Shown here in pieces: positions 7,380 to 14,633 of a stretch of 14,770 nt of DNA. The DNA lies in contig JAFCZI010000015.1 in NCBI GenBank assembly GCA_019314425.1, forward strand, positions 1 to 14,770. Direction: 5' to 3'. The notes below the pieces were generated by a model. It was not told the DNA's origin. It saw only the letters and a list, made by a program, of their open reading frames with translations, and did no database searches. This DNA comes from Deltaproteobacteria bacterium (GTDB lineage: Bacteria; Desulfobacterota; DSM-4660; Desulfatiglandales; Desulfatiglandaceae). The number at the start of each line of letters is the position of its first letter. Position 1 is the stretch's first letter. The position numbers and the translations under genes are program-made.

Positions 7380-8150
7380 ATGGCCCGGGTCATTACTATT
7401 TCCAATCAAAAAGGGGGGGTGGGAAAAACAACCACTGCCGTTAATCTTTCTGCCGCCATCGCTGCTGGTGAAAAATCATGTCTTCTGATTGATTGTGATC
7501 CTCAGGGGAATGCCACTACCGGATTGGGGCTGGATATTGCTGAACTGTCCCACGGCCTCTATGACGTCTTAATGGGAACGTCTTCCCTGGAAGATGCCAT
7601 CACCGAGACCGAACTCCCCCACCTTCACCTTCTGGGCGCCACCCCCGAACTCATCGGCGCCGAGGTGGAAATGGTTTCCATGACCGCCAAGGAATTTCTT
7701 CTGAAAAAACCCATTTCAGCACTTCTAAAGCGCTATGATTATATATTCCTCGATTGCCCCCCCTCACTCGGCTTTCTCACCATCAACGCCCTCACGGCAT
7801 CCGCATCCGTCCTCGTGCCCCTTCAATGCGAGTATTATGCACTGGAAGGATTGTCCAAACTGCTGACCACCGTGAAAGCCGTCAGGAAAAGACTCAACCC
7901 CGTACTCAGGCGCGTCGATATTCTGCTGACCATGTATGACAAGCGGAATAACCTTTCCCGTCAGGTCGAGCAGGAGGCCCGCGCGCTCTTCAATGAGCGA
8001 GTGCTGAAAACGGTGATCCCCCGCAATGTCCGCCTGAGTGAGGCGCCCAGTTATGGCAAACCCATCATCCTTTATGACATACGATCGCAGGGCGCACAGA
8101 GTTACCTGTCTCTGGCGCATGAAATTATTGAAAGAGAGACGGCACCATGA
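7380..8150 (+). CDS. parA: Chromosome-partitioning ATPase ParA (Soj)
   Basis: A 256-residue ParA/MinD-superfamily ATPase. With ParB and parS it forms the DNA segregation machine: ATP-bound dimers coat the nucleoid and ParB stimulates hydrolysis. The deviant Walker A, KGGVGKTT, is at 11-18 with signature lysine K11 and catalytic-site K16. DCDPQGNATTGLG follows at about 39-51, and Walker B with its following loop is YIFLDCPPSLGFLTINAL near 121-138. The short N-terminus, without an HTH domain, is the chromosomal Soj type rather than the plasmid P1 type. The gene begins 11 nt after the oxidoreductase stop, with AAGGG as ribosome site, and its last four bases overlap parB (ATGA), so ParA and ParB are translationally coupled. 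No rsmG or mnmG is upstream, unlike the common chromosomal arrangement. Confidence 0.97.
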   Translation: MARVITISNQKGGVGKTTTAVNLSAAIAAGEKSCLLIDCDPQGNATTGLGLDIAELSHGLYDVLMGTSSLEDAITETELPHLHLLGATPELIGAEVEMVSMTAKEFLLKKPISALLKRYDYIFLDCPPSLGFLTINALTASASVLVPLQCEYYALEGLSKLLTTVKAVRKRLNPVLRRVDILLTMYDKRNNLSRQVEQEARALFNERVLKTVIPRNVRLSEAPSYGKPIILYDIRSQGAQSYLSLAHEIIERETAP

Positions 8151-8992
8151 CAAAACGAAATGCCCTGGGAAAAGGGTTATCGGCCCTGATTCCCGGCGGT
8201 CACGATCTGGATGAAAAAGAAAAGCAGTTTTTTCTCTGCCCTGTCGCGGCCATTGAGCCCAATCCAAACCAGCCCCGGCAACGGTTCCTGGCCCATGAGC
8301 TGGACGAACTGGCCATTTCCGTTCGTGAAAAAGGCATTCTAACCCCCCTGCTGGTGAACAAAACCGAAGCTGGCTACCAGCTCATCGCCGGCGAGAGACG
8401 ATGGCGGGCCGCCCAAAAGGCAGGGCTTGAGCGGGTTCCCGTTGTGGTGAAAGACGTGACGCCCTCGGAATCACTGGAACTGGCGCTCATCGAAAACATT
8501 CAGAGAAAAGACCTCAACCCCATTGAAGAGGCCCTGGCCTACAGAAAATTGATGGAAGACACGGCATCCACCCAGGAAATGTTGTCACATCGGCTGGGCA
8601 AGGATCGATCCACCATCGCCAACCTGTTGCGGCTGCTGAAACTACCGACCGCCATTCAGCAGGACGTGATTGACGACCACCTCAGCATGGGACACGCACG
8701 ACTACTGGCTGGCATAACGGAAAAAGACCAGCAACGGGTATTGCGGGATGCCATTGTCAAAGGAGGGTTGTCCGTGCGGCAAGCCGAGGCCTTGGCCAGG
8801 AAGCTGAAAAAACCGCCCACACCCAAAAAAGTCCTATCTAAAGACGATCCCTATATTCAGTCGCTATCGGACAACCTCAAGCGAAGCCTGGGGACCAAGG
8901 TGGAGATCAAAAAGGAAGGAAAACAAGGCCGGATTCTCCTTTATTTCTATTCCGATGACGAACTGGACCGATTGGTGGAATTCTTGACTTAA
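8147..8992 (+). CDS. parB: Chromosome-partitioning protein ParB (Spo0J)
   Basis: A 281-residue ParB, a CTP-dependent DNA clamp that loads at parS. The N-terminus KRNALGKGLSALIPG is the ParA-activating peptide. The CTPase/N domain (about 30-125) has GERRWRA at 82-88 and ENIQRKDLNPIEEA at 116-129, the two nucleotide-contacting boxes. A helix-turn-helix (STQEMLSHRLGKDRSTIANLL, about 141-161) and the following helices read parS. A Lys/Pro-rich linker near 225-235 leads to the C-terminal dimerisation domain (about 238-281). Length and motif order are those of chromosomal Spo0J. The start overlaps the parA stop by 4 nt. No perfect parS was found by reading both strands; the closest sequence is the imperfect palindrome at 5341-5351. 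Confidence 0.97.
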   Translation: MTKRNALGKGLSALIPGGHDLDEKEKQFFLCPVAAIEPNPNQPRQRFLAHELDELAISVREKGILTPLLVNKTEAGYQLIAGERRWRAAQKAGLERVPVVVKDVTPSESLELALIENIQRKDLNPIEEALAYRKLMEDTASTQEMLSHRLGKDRSTIANLLRLLKLPTAIQQDVIDDHLSMGHARLLAGITEKDQQRVLRDAIVKGGLSVRQAEALARKLKKPPTPKKVLSKDDPYIQSLSDNLKRSLGTKVEIKKEGKQGRILLYFYSDDELDRLVEFLT

Positions 8993-9011
8993 AGACCAAT
9001 TTTGATGGTCT
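8993..9011. terminator. Hairpin directly after parB
   Basis: AGACCA (8993-8998) pairs with TGGTCT (9006-9011) around a 7-nt loop, starting at the base after the parB stop. No T tract follows on either strand, so termination is only a guess. The right arm is part of the repeat-like stretch 9004-9041. Confidence 0.3.
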
Positions 9012-9041
9012 CGTAAAAAGTCACAAATTCATCTATAGATG
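9004..9041. repeat. Repeat-like intergenic element with a 12-bp palindrome
   Basis: The stretch combines GATGGTCTCGTAAAAAGTC (9004-9022) with the perfect palindrome CATCTATAGATG (9030-9041). It then runs into GTTGTAAAAGG, which echoes the GTAAAAAG core. The first motif resembles intergenic repeat ends I recall from sulfate-reducer genomes; that recollection is unverified, and there is no second full copy in this window. Confidence 0.3.
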
Positions 9042-9071
9042 GAGTTGTAAAAGGTTCCATTTACGGTGCCA

Positions 9072-9686
9072 TCAATTTTTTCGCTGCTTCCATTTTCTTT
9101 CTTCGCCCCGGACCAGCCTCAATACGTTTTCGCCGTGCCTGAAAAAGATGAGCGCTGCCATAATAACCGATGCAAACACCACGGGTTTCGGTTGATGAAA
9201 AAGCGTCAGAAATATGGGAATCGAGCCAACTGAAACCATAGATCCCAGAGATATGAAATCCCACTTGAAGACGACCAAGAGAAAAACAAGAAGCCCCAGC
9301 ACACAGGCGATGGGAGACAGGGCCAGATAAATACCCAGGGCCGTGGCAACACCCTTGCCACCTCGAAATCCCATAAAAATGGAAAACTGGTGCCCCAGCA
9401 GTGGGCAGAGACTGACCACGGCCAGTGCCATCTGGCTTGAAACATCCCCCTTGAAGGAACAGGCGGAAAAAACAAGAATCGGGATCAGGCCTTTCAACAC
9501 GTCGAGGGCCAGGGTTAAAAGCCCCCATTTGAGTCCCAGCTCTCTGGCCACATTGGTGGCGCCGATATTCTTGCTTCCCCTTTGGGTAATGTCGATTTGT
9601 GCCGCCATCCCGGCAATGACTTTTCCAAACGGTACCGAACCCAGAAGGTAGGCACCCAGGGCAAAATAAAGCGTTTGACTGAGCAT
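9072..9686 (-). CDS. plsY: Glycerol-3-phosphate acyltransferase PlsY
   Basis: A 204-residue inner-membrane acyltransferase that moves an acyl group from acyl-phosphate to glycerol 3-phosphate, the first committed step of phospholipid synthesis in most bacteria (partner PlsX, not in the window). The three conserved cytoplasmic motifs are present: GSVPFGK at 16-22, GSKNIGATNVAR at 37-48 and GHQFSIFMGFRGGKGVAT at 98-115. The C-terminal HGENVLRL follows at 184-191. Hydrophobic segments near 3-27, 52-72, 84-105, 112-142 and 152-181 fit the known five-helix fold. The basic tail (RKWKQRKN) is cytoplasmic-like. A G-rich stretch (GGGGG) just upstream of the ATG is a weak ribosome site. The gene converges on parB and is divergent from the DUF3842 cluster. 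Confidence 0.96.
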   Translation of the reverse strand: MLSQTLYFALGAYLLGSVPFGKVIAGMAAQIDITQRGSKNIGATNVARELGLKWGLLTLALDVLKGLIPILVFSACSFKGDVSSQMALAVVSLCPLLGHQFSIFMGFRGGKGVATALGIYLALSPIACVLGLLVFLLVVFKWDFISLGSMVSVGSIPIFLTLFHQPKPVVFASVIMAALIFFRHGENVLRLVRGEERKWKQRKN

Positions 9687-9724
9687 AAAGGACCCCCATA
9701 TTTTTGTTTTCGGGATTTGAGATC

Positions 9725-9753
9725 TTTACAATACCCACCGGCTCTGGTAGATT
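9725..9753 (+). promoter_or_regulatory. Sigma70-like promoter candidate for the DUF3842-cooT cluster
   Basis: TTTACA (9725-9730, 5 of 6), a 17-nt spacer and TAGATT (9748-9753, 4 of 6). The transcript would begin near 9760, about 70 nt before the DUF3842 start. The leader contains a palindrome CGTTT-A-AAACG (9773-9783) that could serve as an operator. Confidence 0.45.
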
Positions 9754-9831
9754 CTCCCACGTAAAATACCGACGTTTAAAACGAGATGCAACGCTTTTTT
9801 CACGCAAGTGATCGTGCGCGAGGTTAATATT

Positions 9832-10260
9832 GTGAGACTAATGGTTTTGGATGGACAGGGAGGCGGTATCGGCGCAACCCTGATTAAAGGGCTCAGAGCT
9901 TCCCTGGGTCTCAATCTGGAAATCCTGGCGCTGGGAACCAATTCCATTGCCACCTCCAGAATGATGAAGGCTGGCGCCAATCGGGGCGGATCAGGGGAAA
10001 ATGCCATTGTTCGCACCAGTCACGCGGTCGATGTGATTATCGGGCCTGTCTCCATTTTGATGGCCAATGCCATGATGGGAGAACTGACCCCGAAAATGGC
10101 AACCGCTGTCGGATCGAGCCCAGCCAGAAAAATTCTGATTCCCCTTACCCAGGAACGCGTCAGGATCGTGGGCATTTCCAGAGAGCCCTTGCCTCACCTG
10201 GTAAACCAGGCAGTCAATATGGTAGAAGAGATCGTACGGGAGATGAATAAACATGTGTGA
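9832..10260 (+). CDS. DUF3842 family protein, function unknown
   Basis: A 142-residue protein starting at GTG, matching the DUF3842 family known mainly from Clostridia and Desulfobacterota. The family has no established function to my knowledge. The N-terminus RLMVLDGQGGGIG is a beta strand plus glycine-rich turn, as in a nucleotide-binding Rossmann-like fold. Further conserved-looking blocks are LALGTNSIATSRMMKAGANRG, GENAIV, DVIIGPVSILMANAMMGELTPKMA, and SSPARKILIPL. No transmembrane helix is evident and it has no cysteine. Start choice: GAGG at 9820-9823 lies 8 nt before GTG 9832, which gives the family N-terminus; an upstream GTG at 9808 would add eight unconserved residues. Its end overlaps the cooT-like gene by 8 nt, implying coupled translation. 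The pairing suggests a nickel-related role, which is inference only. Confidence 0.85.
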   Translation: MRLMVLDGQGGGIGATLIKGLRASLGLNLEILALGTNSIATSRMMKAGANRGGSGENAIVRTSHAVDVIIGPVSILMANAMMGELTPKMATAVGSSPARKILIPLTQERVRIVGISREPLPHLVNQAVNMVEEIVREMNKHV

Positions 10261-10441
10261 ATCAACGGCCTATGTTTTAAAAGATGGAAAGGAAGAGGTG
10301 TTTTTCGAGGACGTGGATGCCCTGGAAAACAAGAATAATGAAATCAAACTGGTCAATATTTTCGGTGAAACTAAAATGATCAGCGCCAAAATCAAACAGT
10401 TTTCACTGGTAGACCATAAAATCCTTCTGGAACCCTGTTAA
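10253..10441 (+). CDS. CooT-like small nickel-binding protein
   Basis: A 62-residue protein beginning MCESTAYV. CooT of Rhodospirillum rubrum is a small dimeric nickel protein that helps mature CO dehydrogenase, with Cys2 as the key metal ligand. The same MCE start and the blocks KDGKEEVFFEDVDAL, IKLVNIFGETKMISAKIKQFSLVDHKILLE are seen here. A second cysteine is the last residue (C62). The start lies inside the end of the DUF3842 gene (ATGTGTGA overlap), with GGGAG upstream. No CO dehydrogenase, hydrogenase or urease gene is visible in the window, so the client enzyme is unknown. CooT homologues also occur away from CODH genes, so a general nickel-handling role is possible. Confidence 0.85.
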   Translation: MCESTAYVLKDGKEEVFFEDVDALENKNNEIKLVNIFGETKMISAKIKQFSLVDHKILLEPC

Positions 10442-10488
10442 CACCCACCCCGGAAACGTCGTCCATGAGGTCGACAGGAGACACAAAC

Positions 10489-11115
10489 ATGATAGCGTCT
10501 TTTTCAAAAAAAATTCACTGGCTGGGGCACGATGGGTTTCGAATCGACAGCGAAAAAATCATCTATTTTGACCCCTATCAGATCGAGGCGGGACCCCGGG
10601 CGGACCTGATCCTCATATCCCATGATCATTTCGATCACTGTTCACCTGAAGATGTGGCCAAAATTCAGGGACCAGAGACGATAATTGTCACCGAAAAAGA
10701 TTCGGCCGAAAAACTCACCGGGAATGTGAGGATCTTAAAACCGGGAGAGACCCTGAACCTGGATGGTGTAAAAATTCTGGGCGTGCCCTCCTACAACACA
10801 GATAAGGATTTTCACCCGAGAAAAAATGGCTGGCTGGGGTTTTTGGTTGAAGTGTCGGGCATCAGAATATATCATGCGGGGGATACGGATTATATCCCGG
10901 AAATGAAAGACCTGAAAGTCGATATTGCCCTCCTGCCGGTATCGGGCACCTATGTCATGACAGCGGAGCAAGCCGTTAAAGCCGCTCTCGCCATTAGGCC
11001 GGGACTCGCCATCCCCATGCACTATGGCGCCATTGTGGGCAGCAACCAGGATGCTCTGGACTTTAAAAACGCACTGGACGGCAAGGTGGATGTGCTGATC
11101 CTTAAAAAATCATGA
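10489..11115 (+). CDS. Metallo-beta-lactamase-fold metal-dependent hydrolase (UPF0173/UlaG-like)
   Basis: A 208-residue hydrolase of the compact MBL type related to UPF0173 and the ascorbate-6-phosphate lactonase UlaG. It has SHDHFDH with H45, H47, D49 and H50, then YHAGDTDY with H129 and D132, and finally MHYG with H178: the full two-metal ligand set. The opening IHWLGHDGFRIDSEKIIYFDPY is the usual first strand pair. It should be cytoplasmic, as there is no signal peptide. Start choice: AGGAG at 10476-10480 lies 8 nt before ATG 10489; ATG 10465 has no ribosome site and adds eight residues. It follows the cooT-like gene by 47 nt with no terminator, so it is probably in the same operon. The substrate cannot be told from sequence. 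Confidence 0.88.
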   Translation: MIASFSKKIHWLGHDGFRIDSEKIIYFDPYQIEAGPRADLILISHDHFDHCSPEDVAKIQGPETIIVTEKDSAEKLTGNVRILKPGETLNLDGVKILGVPSYNTDKDFHPRKNGWLGFLVEVSGIRIYHAGDTDYIPEMKDLKVDIALLPVSGTYVMTAEQAVKAALAIRPGLAIPMHYGAIVGSNQDALDFKNALDGKVDVLILKKS

Positions 11116-11201
11116 CTTAAGCGGAACAGGCTGAAATAACTAATAAAATACTCTGGCCTTATCCCAAGGAGGATGGTCGCGCCATTGAAAAGGAATAATT
11201 T

Positions 11202-13232
11202 ATGACCGAAAATACGTTGAACGAAAAAACCGGTATTACGGACAAGCTGGAAAAAGACTGCATCAACACCATCCGGTTTCTTGCCGTGGACGGTGTGCAG
11301 AAGGCCAACTCCGGCCACCCGGGAATGCCCATGGAGGCCTCTCCTCTGGCCTATCTGTTGTGGACCCGCACCATGAACTACAACCCCAAAAATCCCGCAT
11401 GGCCCAACCGCGATCGCTTCGTCCTGTCTGCCGGTCACGGGTCCATGCTTCTGTATGCGATGCTCCATCTCACGGGTTATGGTCTTTCCCTGGATGCCCT
11501 GAAGGATTTCCGTCAATTGGGAAGTCCCACCCCGGGCCATCCGGAATATGGTTGCGCCCCCGGTGTGGAAACCACCACGGGTCCCCTGGGGCAGGGGTTT
11601 GCCACCGGCATTGGAATGGCCATGGCGGAACGTTTTCTCGCTGCCCGGTTCAACCGACCTGATTTTCCCCTGGTAAACCATTTTACTTATGCCCTGGTCA
11701 GCGATGGCGATATGATGGAGGGCATCTCATCGGAGACTGCTTCCATGGCAGGCGACCTGGGATTGGGAAAAATTGTCTACATCTACCTGGACAACAAAAT
11801 TACCATTGAGGGCAACACCCATATTACCTTTACCGAAGATGTGGCGCGTCGTTTTGAGGCTTATAACTGGCAGGTACAGCGGGTGGATGGTTATGATCTC
11901 CCTGCCATAGATGCCGCCCTGGCCAATGCCAGAGGAGAAACATCACAGCCCTCTCTCATTATCGCTCGAACCCATATTGCCTGGGGCAGCCCCAACAAAC
12001 AGGATACACCGGATGCCCACGGGGCCCCACTGGGTGATGAAGAAATTCTGCTGACCAAGAAAAATTGCGGCTGGCCCGAGACACCCACGTTTCGAGTCCC
12101 CGAAGACGTCCTCTCGGTTTTCCGCCAGGCACTGGACCGGGGAGAAGCCCTGGAAAAAGAATGGCACACCCTTTATACCGATTACCAGAAGAAACATTCG
12201 GACCTTGCCCAACAATGGGAGACCATACATAAAGCACCGGACATTTCAAAATTAAATGACATATTGCCACACTTTGATGCGGACCAGGGAAACATCGCCA
12301 CACGAAAAGCATCCGGACAGGTGCTGGCGGCTGTCAAACCCTACCTGCCGGAACTGGTTGGCGGCTCCGCAGACCTGGCACCTTCCAACAACACCTATTT
12401 AAAGGGATTTGACGAATTCAAAGAGAGCAGCGGTCCTAATATTCACTTCGGCATCCGGGAGCATGGCATGGGCGCCATTTTAAATGGCATGGCCCTCAGC
12501 AAAGCGTTGATTCCCTATGGCGGTACTTTTCTGGTGTTTTCTGACTACATGCGGCCCGCCATTCGAATGGCTGCGCTGATGGAACTGCCGGTCATATATG
12601 TTTTTACGCACGATTCCATCGGCCTGGGAGAGGACGGCCCGACGCATCAACCCATCGAGCATCTGGCAAGCCTGCGGTCGATTCCCAATACGCTGGTGGT
12701 CCGCCCCGCCGACGCACAGGAAACCGTTGAAGCCTGGAAACTGGCGCTGGCCCATCAAACCGGCCCCTGCGCCCTCATCTTAAGTCGCCAGGGACTGCCG
12801 GTCATCGACCGCAAGAAATTTGCGTCGGCCGAAGGGCTTCACAAGGGGGCTTACGTACTGGCGGATTCCACGGATGGTAAGCCCGATTTAATACTGATGG
12901 CCACCGGCGCTGAAGTTCATCTCATTATCGGTGCCTATGAACAGCTTGCGTCCCGTGGTGTTGGCGTACGCATTGTGAGCATTCCCTCTTGGGAGCTTTT
13001 TGACGCCACGCCTGAGGAATATCGACATGCGGTACTTCCCCCTGAGATCTCGACACGCATTGCCGTGGAGGCCGGGAGCCCCATGGGTTGGGAGCGTTAT
13101 ACCGGCTCTCAGGGGATCATTATTGGAATGAATCGATTCGGCGCATCAGCCCCTGCCAAAGACCTTTTCAAGACCTTTGGTTTTACCGTGGAAGCGGTGA
13201 TCGAGAAAGCTGAAAAGCTTCTGGGGTTATAA
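11202..13232 (+). CDS. tkt: Transketolase
   Basis: A 676-residue ThDP enzyme that moves two-carbon units between sugar phosphates in the non-oxidative pentose phosphate pathway. The pyrophosphate domain has [18 protein letters not shown] (H39), [24 protein letters not shown], and the metal-ThDP motif SDGDMMEG with D168 through DNKI with N198. The pyrimidine domain has GIREHGM with E420, equivalent to E. coli Glu411, and [17 protein letters not shown]. The C-terminal domain (about 535-676) is present, so length is normal. AGGA lies 8 nt before the ATG, and a stronger AAGGAGG at 11166-11172 lies farther upstream. It follows the MBL gene by 86 nt and precedes ribBA by 71 nt. It can feed ribulose 5-phosphate pools that RibB uses, a plausible reason for the pairing. 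Confidence 0.97.
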   Translation: MTENTLNEKTGITDKLEKDCINTIRFLAVDGVQKANSGHPGMPMEASPLAYLLWTRTMNYNPKNPAWPNRDRFVLSAGHGSMLLYAMLHLTGYGLSLDALKDFRQLGSPTPGHPEYGCAPGVETTTGPLGQGFATGIGMAMAERFLAARFNRPDFPLVNHFTYALVSDGDMMEGISSETASMAGDLGLGKIVYIYLDNKITIEGNTHITFTEDVARRFEAYNWQVQRVDGYDLPAIDAALANARGETSQPSLIIARTHIAWGSPNKQDTPDAHGAPLGDEEILLTKKNCGWPETPTFRVPEDVLSVFRQALDRGEALEKEWHTLYTDYQKKHSDLAQQWETIHKAPDISKLNDILPHFDADQGNIATRKASGQVLAAVKPYLPELVGGSADLAPSNNTYLKGFDEFKESSGPNIHFGIREHGMGAILNGMALSKALIPYGGTFLVFSDYMRPAIRMAALMELPVIYVFTHDSIGLGEDGPTHQPIEHLASLRSIPNTLVVRPADAQETVEAWKLALAHQTGPCALILSRQGLPVIDRKKFASAEGLHKGAYVLADSTDGKPDLILMATGAEVHLIIGAYEQLASRGVGVRIVSIPSWELFDATPEEYRHAVLPPEISTRIAVEAGSPMGWERYTGSQGIIIGMNRFGASAPAKDLFKTFGFTVEAVIEKAEKLLGL

Positions 13233-13303
13233 GTCAACGGATGTTTACCATTGCCGGTTCACGCTCAAAAAAAGAAGATTAAGATAGACGTTGGAGATTT
13301 CTT

Positions 13304-14464
13304 ATGCCTTTAGCAACCATAGAAGAAGTTCTGGAAGACCTGAAAAAAGGAAAAATGATTATCCTGGTGGATGATGAAGACCGGGAAAACGAAGGCGACC
13401 TGACCATGGCCGCTGAAAAAGCCACACCAGAAGCCATCAACTTCATGGCCACCTACGGGCGTGGCCTTATCTGCCTGCCCATGGCGTCCCACCTGCTGGA
13501 AAAGCTAAACCTCCCCCAGATGGTTGCGGACAACTGCTCCCCTTATGAAACAGCCTTTACCGTGTCCATCGAAGCACGGACCGGGGTGACCACCGGCATA
13601 TCCGCTGCCGACCGGGCCCAAACGATCCTTGTGGCGGTCGCCGACGGCGCCAAACCCGAGGACCTGGTTCAACCGGGTCATGTATTTCCGTTACGGGCGC
13701 GGCGAGGGGGTGTTCTTTTCAGAACCGGGCAGACTGAAGGCTCTGTGGACCTGGCGCGCCTTGCTGGCTTGAAACCTGCGGGCGTTATCTGCGAAATCAT
13801 GAAGGATGACGGCACTATGGCGCGCATGCCGGACCTGGAGGTCTTTGCCGAGAAGCACAAGCTTAAAATTGCCAGCGTGGCCGACATTATCGAATATCGA
13901 ATGCGCACGGAATCATTCGTTCACCTGGCCGCCGAAACGGTTCTCCCCACACCACACGGCGAATTCAGGGCCATGGCCTTTGTAAACGATATTGACACAC
14001 ATGAACACCTGGTCCTGGTCAAAGGTGATATTGACCCGGAACAGGAAATTCTGGTTCGGGTTCACTCACAATGCACGCCCGGTGACATCTTCAATTCCAT
14101 CCAGTGCGGCTGCCGAGCCAAACTGGATAAGGCCATGGAACTTGTCCAACAGGAAGATCAGGGGGTTATTATTTACATACAGCAGGAAGGAAGAGGTTTA
14201 AGGCTGGCTCAGTACCAAGCCCTTGAGGGTGCAGGGCAAACCGCTTCGGAATCCCACAAGGAGGATTGTCTGGAAGCGGATTTGAGAAATTATGGTGTGG
14301 GCGCCCAGATACTGGTGGCGCTTGGGGTAAAAAAAATGCGCCTGCTAACCAACAACCCCAAAAAGATAAAGGGCCTTGAAGGTTATGACCTGGAGGTAGT
14401 GGGCAGGGTCCCCTTGGAGACTGAACAGCCCCCCGTCATCATTGAGGACACGAAGCATCCCTGA
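13304..14464 (+). CDS. ribBA: Bifunctional RibBA: DHBP synthase / GTP cyclohydrolase II
   Basis: A 386-residue fusion for the two entry branches of riboflavin synthesis. The RibB half (1-200) turns ribulose 5-phosphate into 3,4-dihydroxy-2-butanone 4-phosphate. It has [11 protein letters not shown] (22-32), C57, [13 protein letters not shown] (93-105), PGHVFPL and the [17 protein letters not shown] block. The RibA half (about 205-386) opens GTP. Its zinc ligands are C257, C268 and C270, followed by QQEGRG (293-298), ADLRN with R328, and TNNPKKI (349-355). Oddities: position 143 is Gln in [11 protein letters not shown], where E. coli RibB has metal ligand His153. The stretch [13 protein letters not shown] (297-309) replaces the usual RGIGLxNKIRAYALQ and is about three residues short. 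Whether the cyclohydrolase half is active is therefore open. GGAG lies 7 nt before the ATG. Confidence 0.92.
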   Translation: MPLATIEEVLEDLKKGKMIILVDDEDRENEGDLTMAAEKATPEAINFMATYGRGLICLPMASHLLEKLNLPQMVADNCSPYETAFTVSIEARTGVTTGISAADRAQTILVAVADGAKPEDLVQPGHVFPLRARRGGVLFRTGQTEGSVDLARLAGLKPAGVICEIMKDDGTMARMPDLEVFAEKHKLKIASVADIIEYRMRTESFVHLAAETVLPTPHGEFRAMAFVNDIDTHEHLVLVKGDIDPEQEILVRVHSQCTPGDIFNSIQCGCRAKLDKAMELVQQEDQGVIIYIQQEGRGLRLAQYQALEGAGQTASESHKEDCLEADLRNYGVGAQILVALGVKKMRLLTNNPKKIKGLEGYDLEVVGRVPLETEQPPVIIEDTKHP

Positions 14465-14554
14465 AAAAACCATCATAACATCAAACCTTGATGGCCGCTA
14501 ATGACCACGAATTATCTACTAACGCGGGCTGTGCCCACAACCCAAATGGCCTCA

Positions 14555-14570
14555 CGCAAAGGCGCAAAGG
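14555..14570. repeat. Tandem octamer CGCAAAGG x2
   Basis: CGCAAAGG occurs twice head to tail, preceded by CTCA. This resembles the short CGCAAAG-type intergenic repeats scattered in many bacterial genomes; only this copy is visible here. Confidence 0.4.
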
Positions 14571-14619
14571 TTTTCTTGTTTTTTGCGACAGAAAACTGGG
14601 GAATAAAGCACTGATATGA

Positions 14620-14633
14620 TTGACAGTTGTCAA
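14620..14633. promoter_or_regulatory. Perfect inverted repeat TTGACA-GT-TGTCAA, operator-like
   Basis: The left arm is also an exact -35 hexamer on the plus strand, and the right arm is the same hexamer on the minus strand. No convincing -10 box follows at 16-18 nt on the plus strand. It could be an operator for a gene beyond the window edge. Confidence 0.3.

Noticed and set aside
9061..9807. A longer minus-strand frame over plsY (248 codons)
   Set aside because: It is another frame of the plsY gene, rich in Cys, Arg and Gly with no domain; the PlsY frame carries all three family motifs.
13233..13303. FMN riboswitch before ribBA
   Set aside because: The gap is only 71 nt, too short for the aptamer, and shows no conserved RFN blocks.
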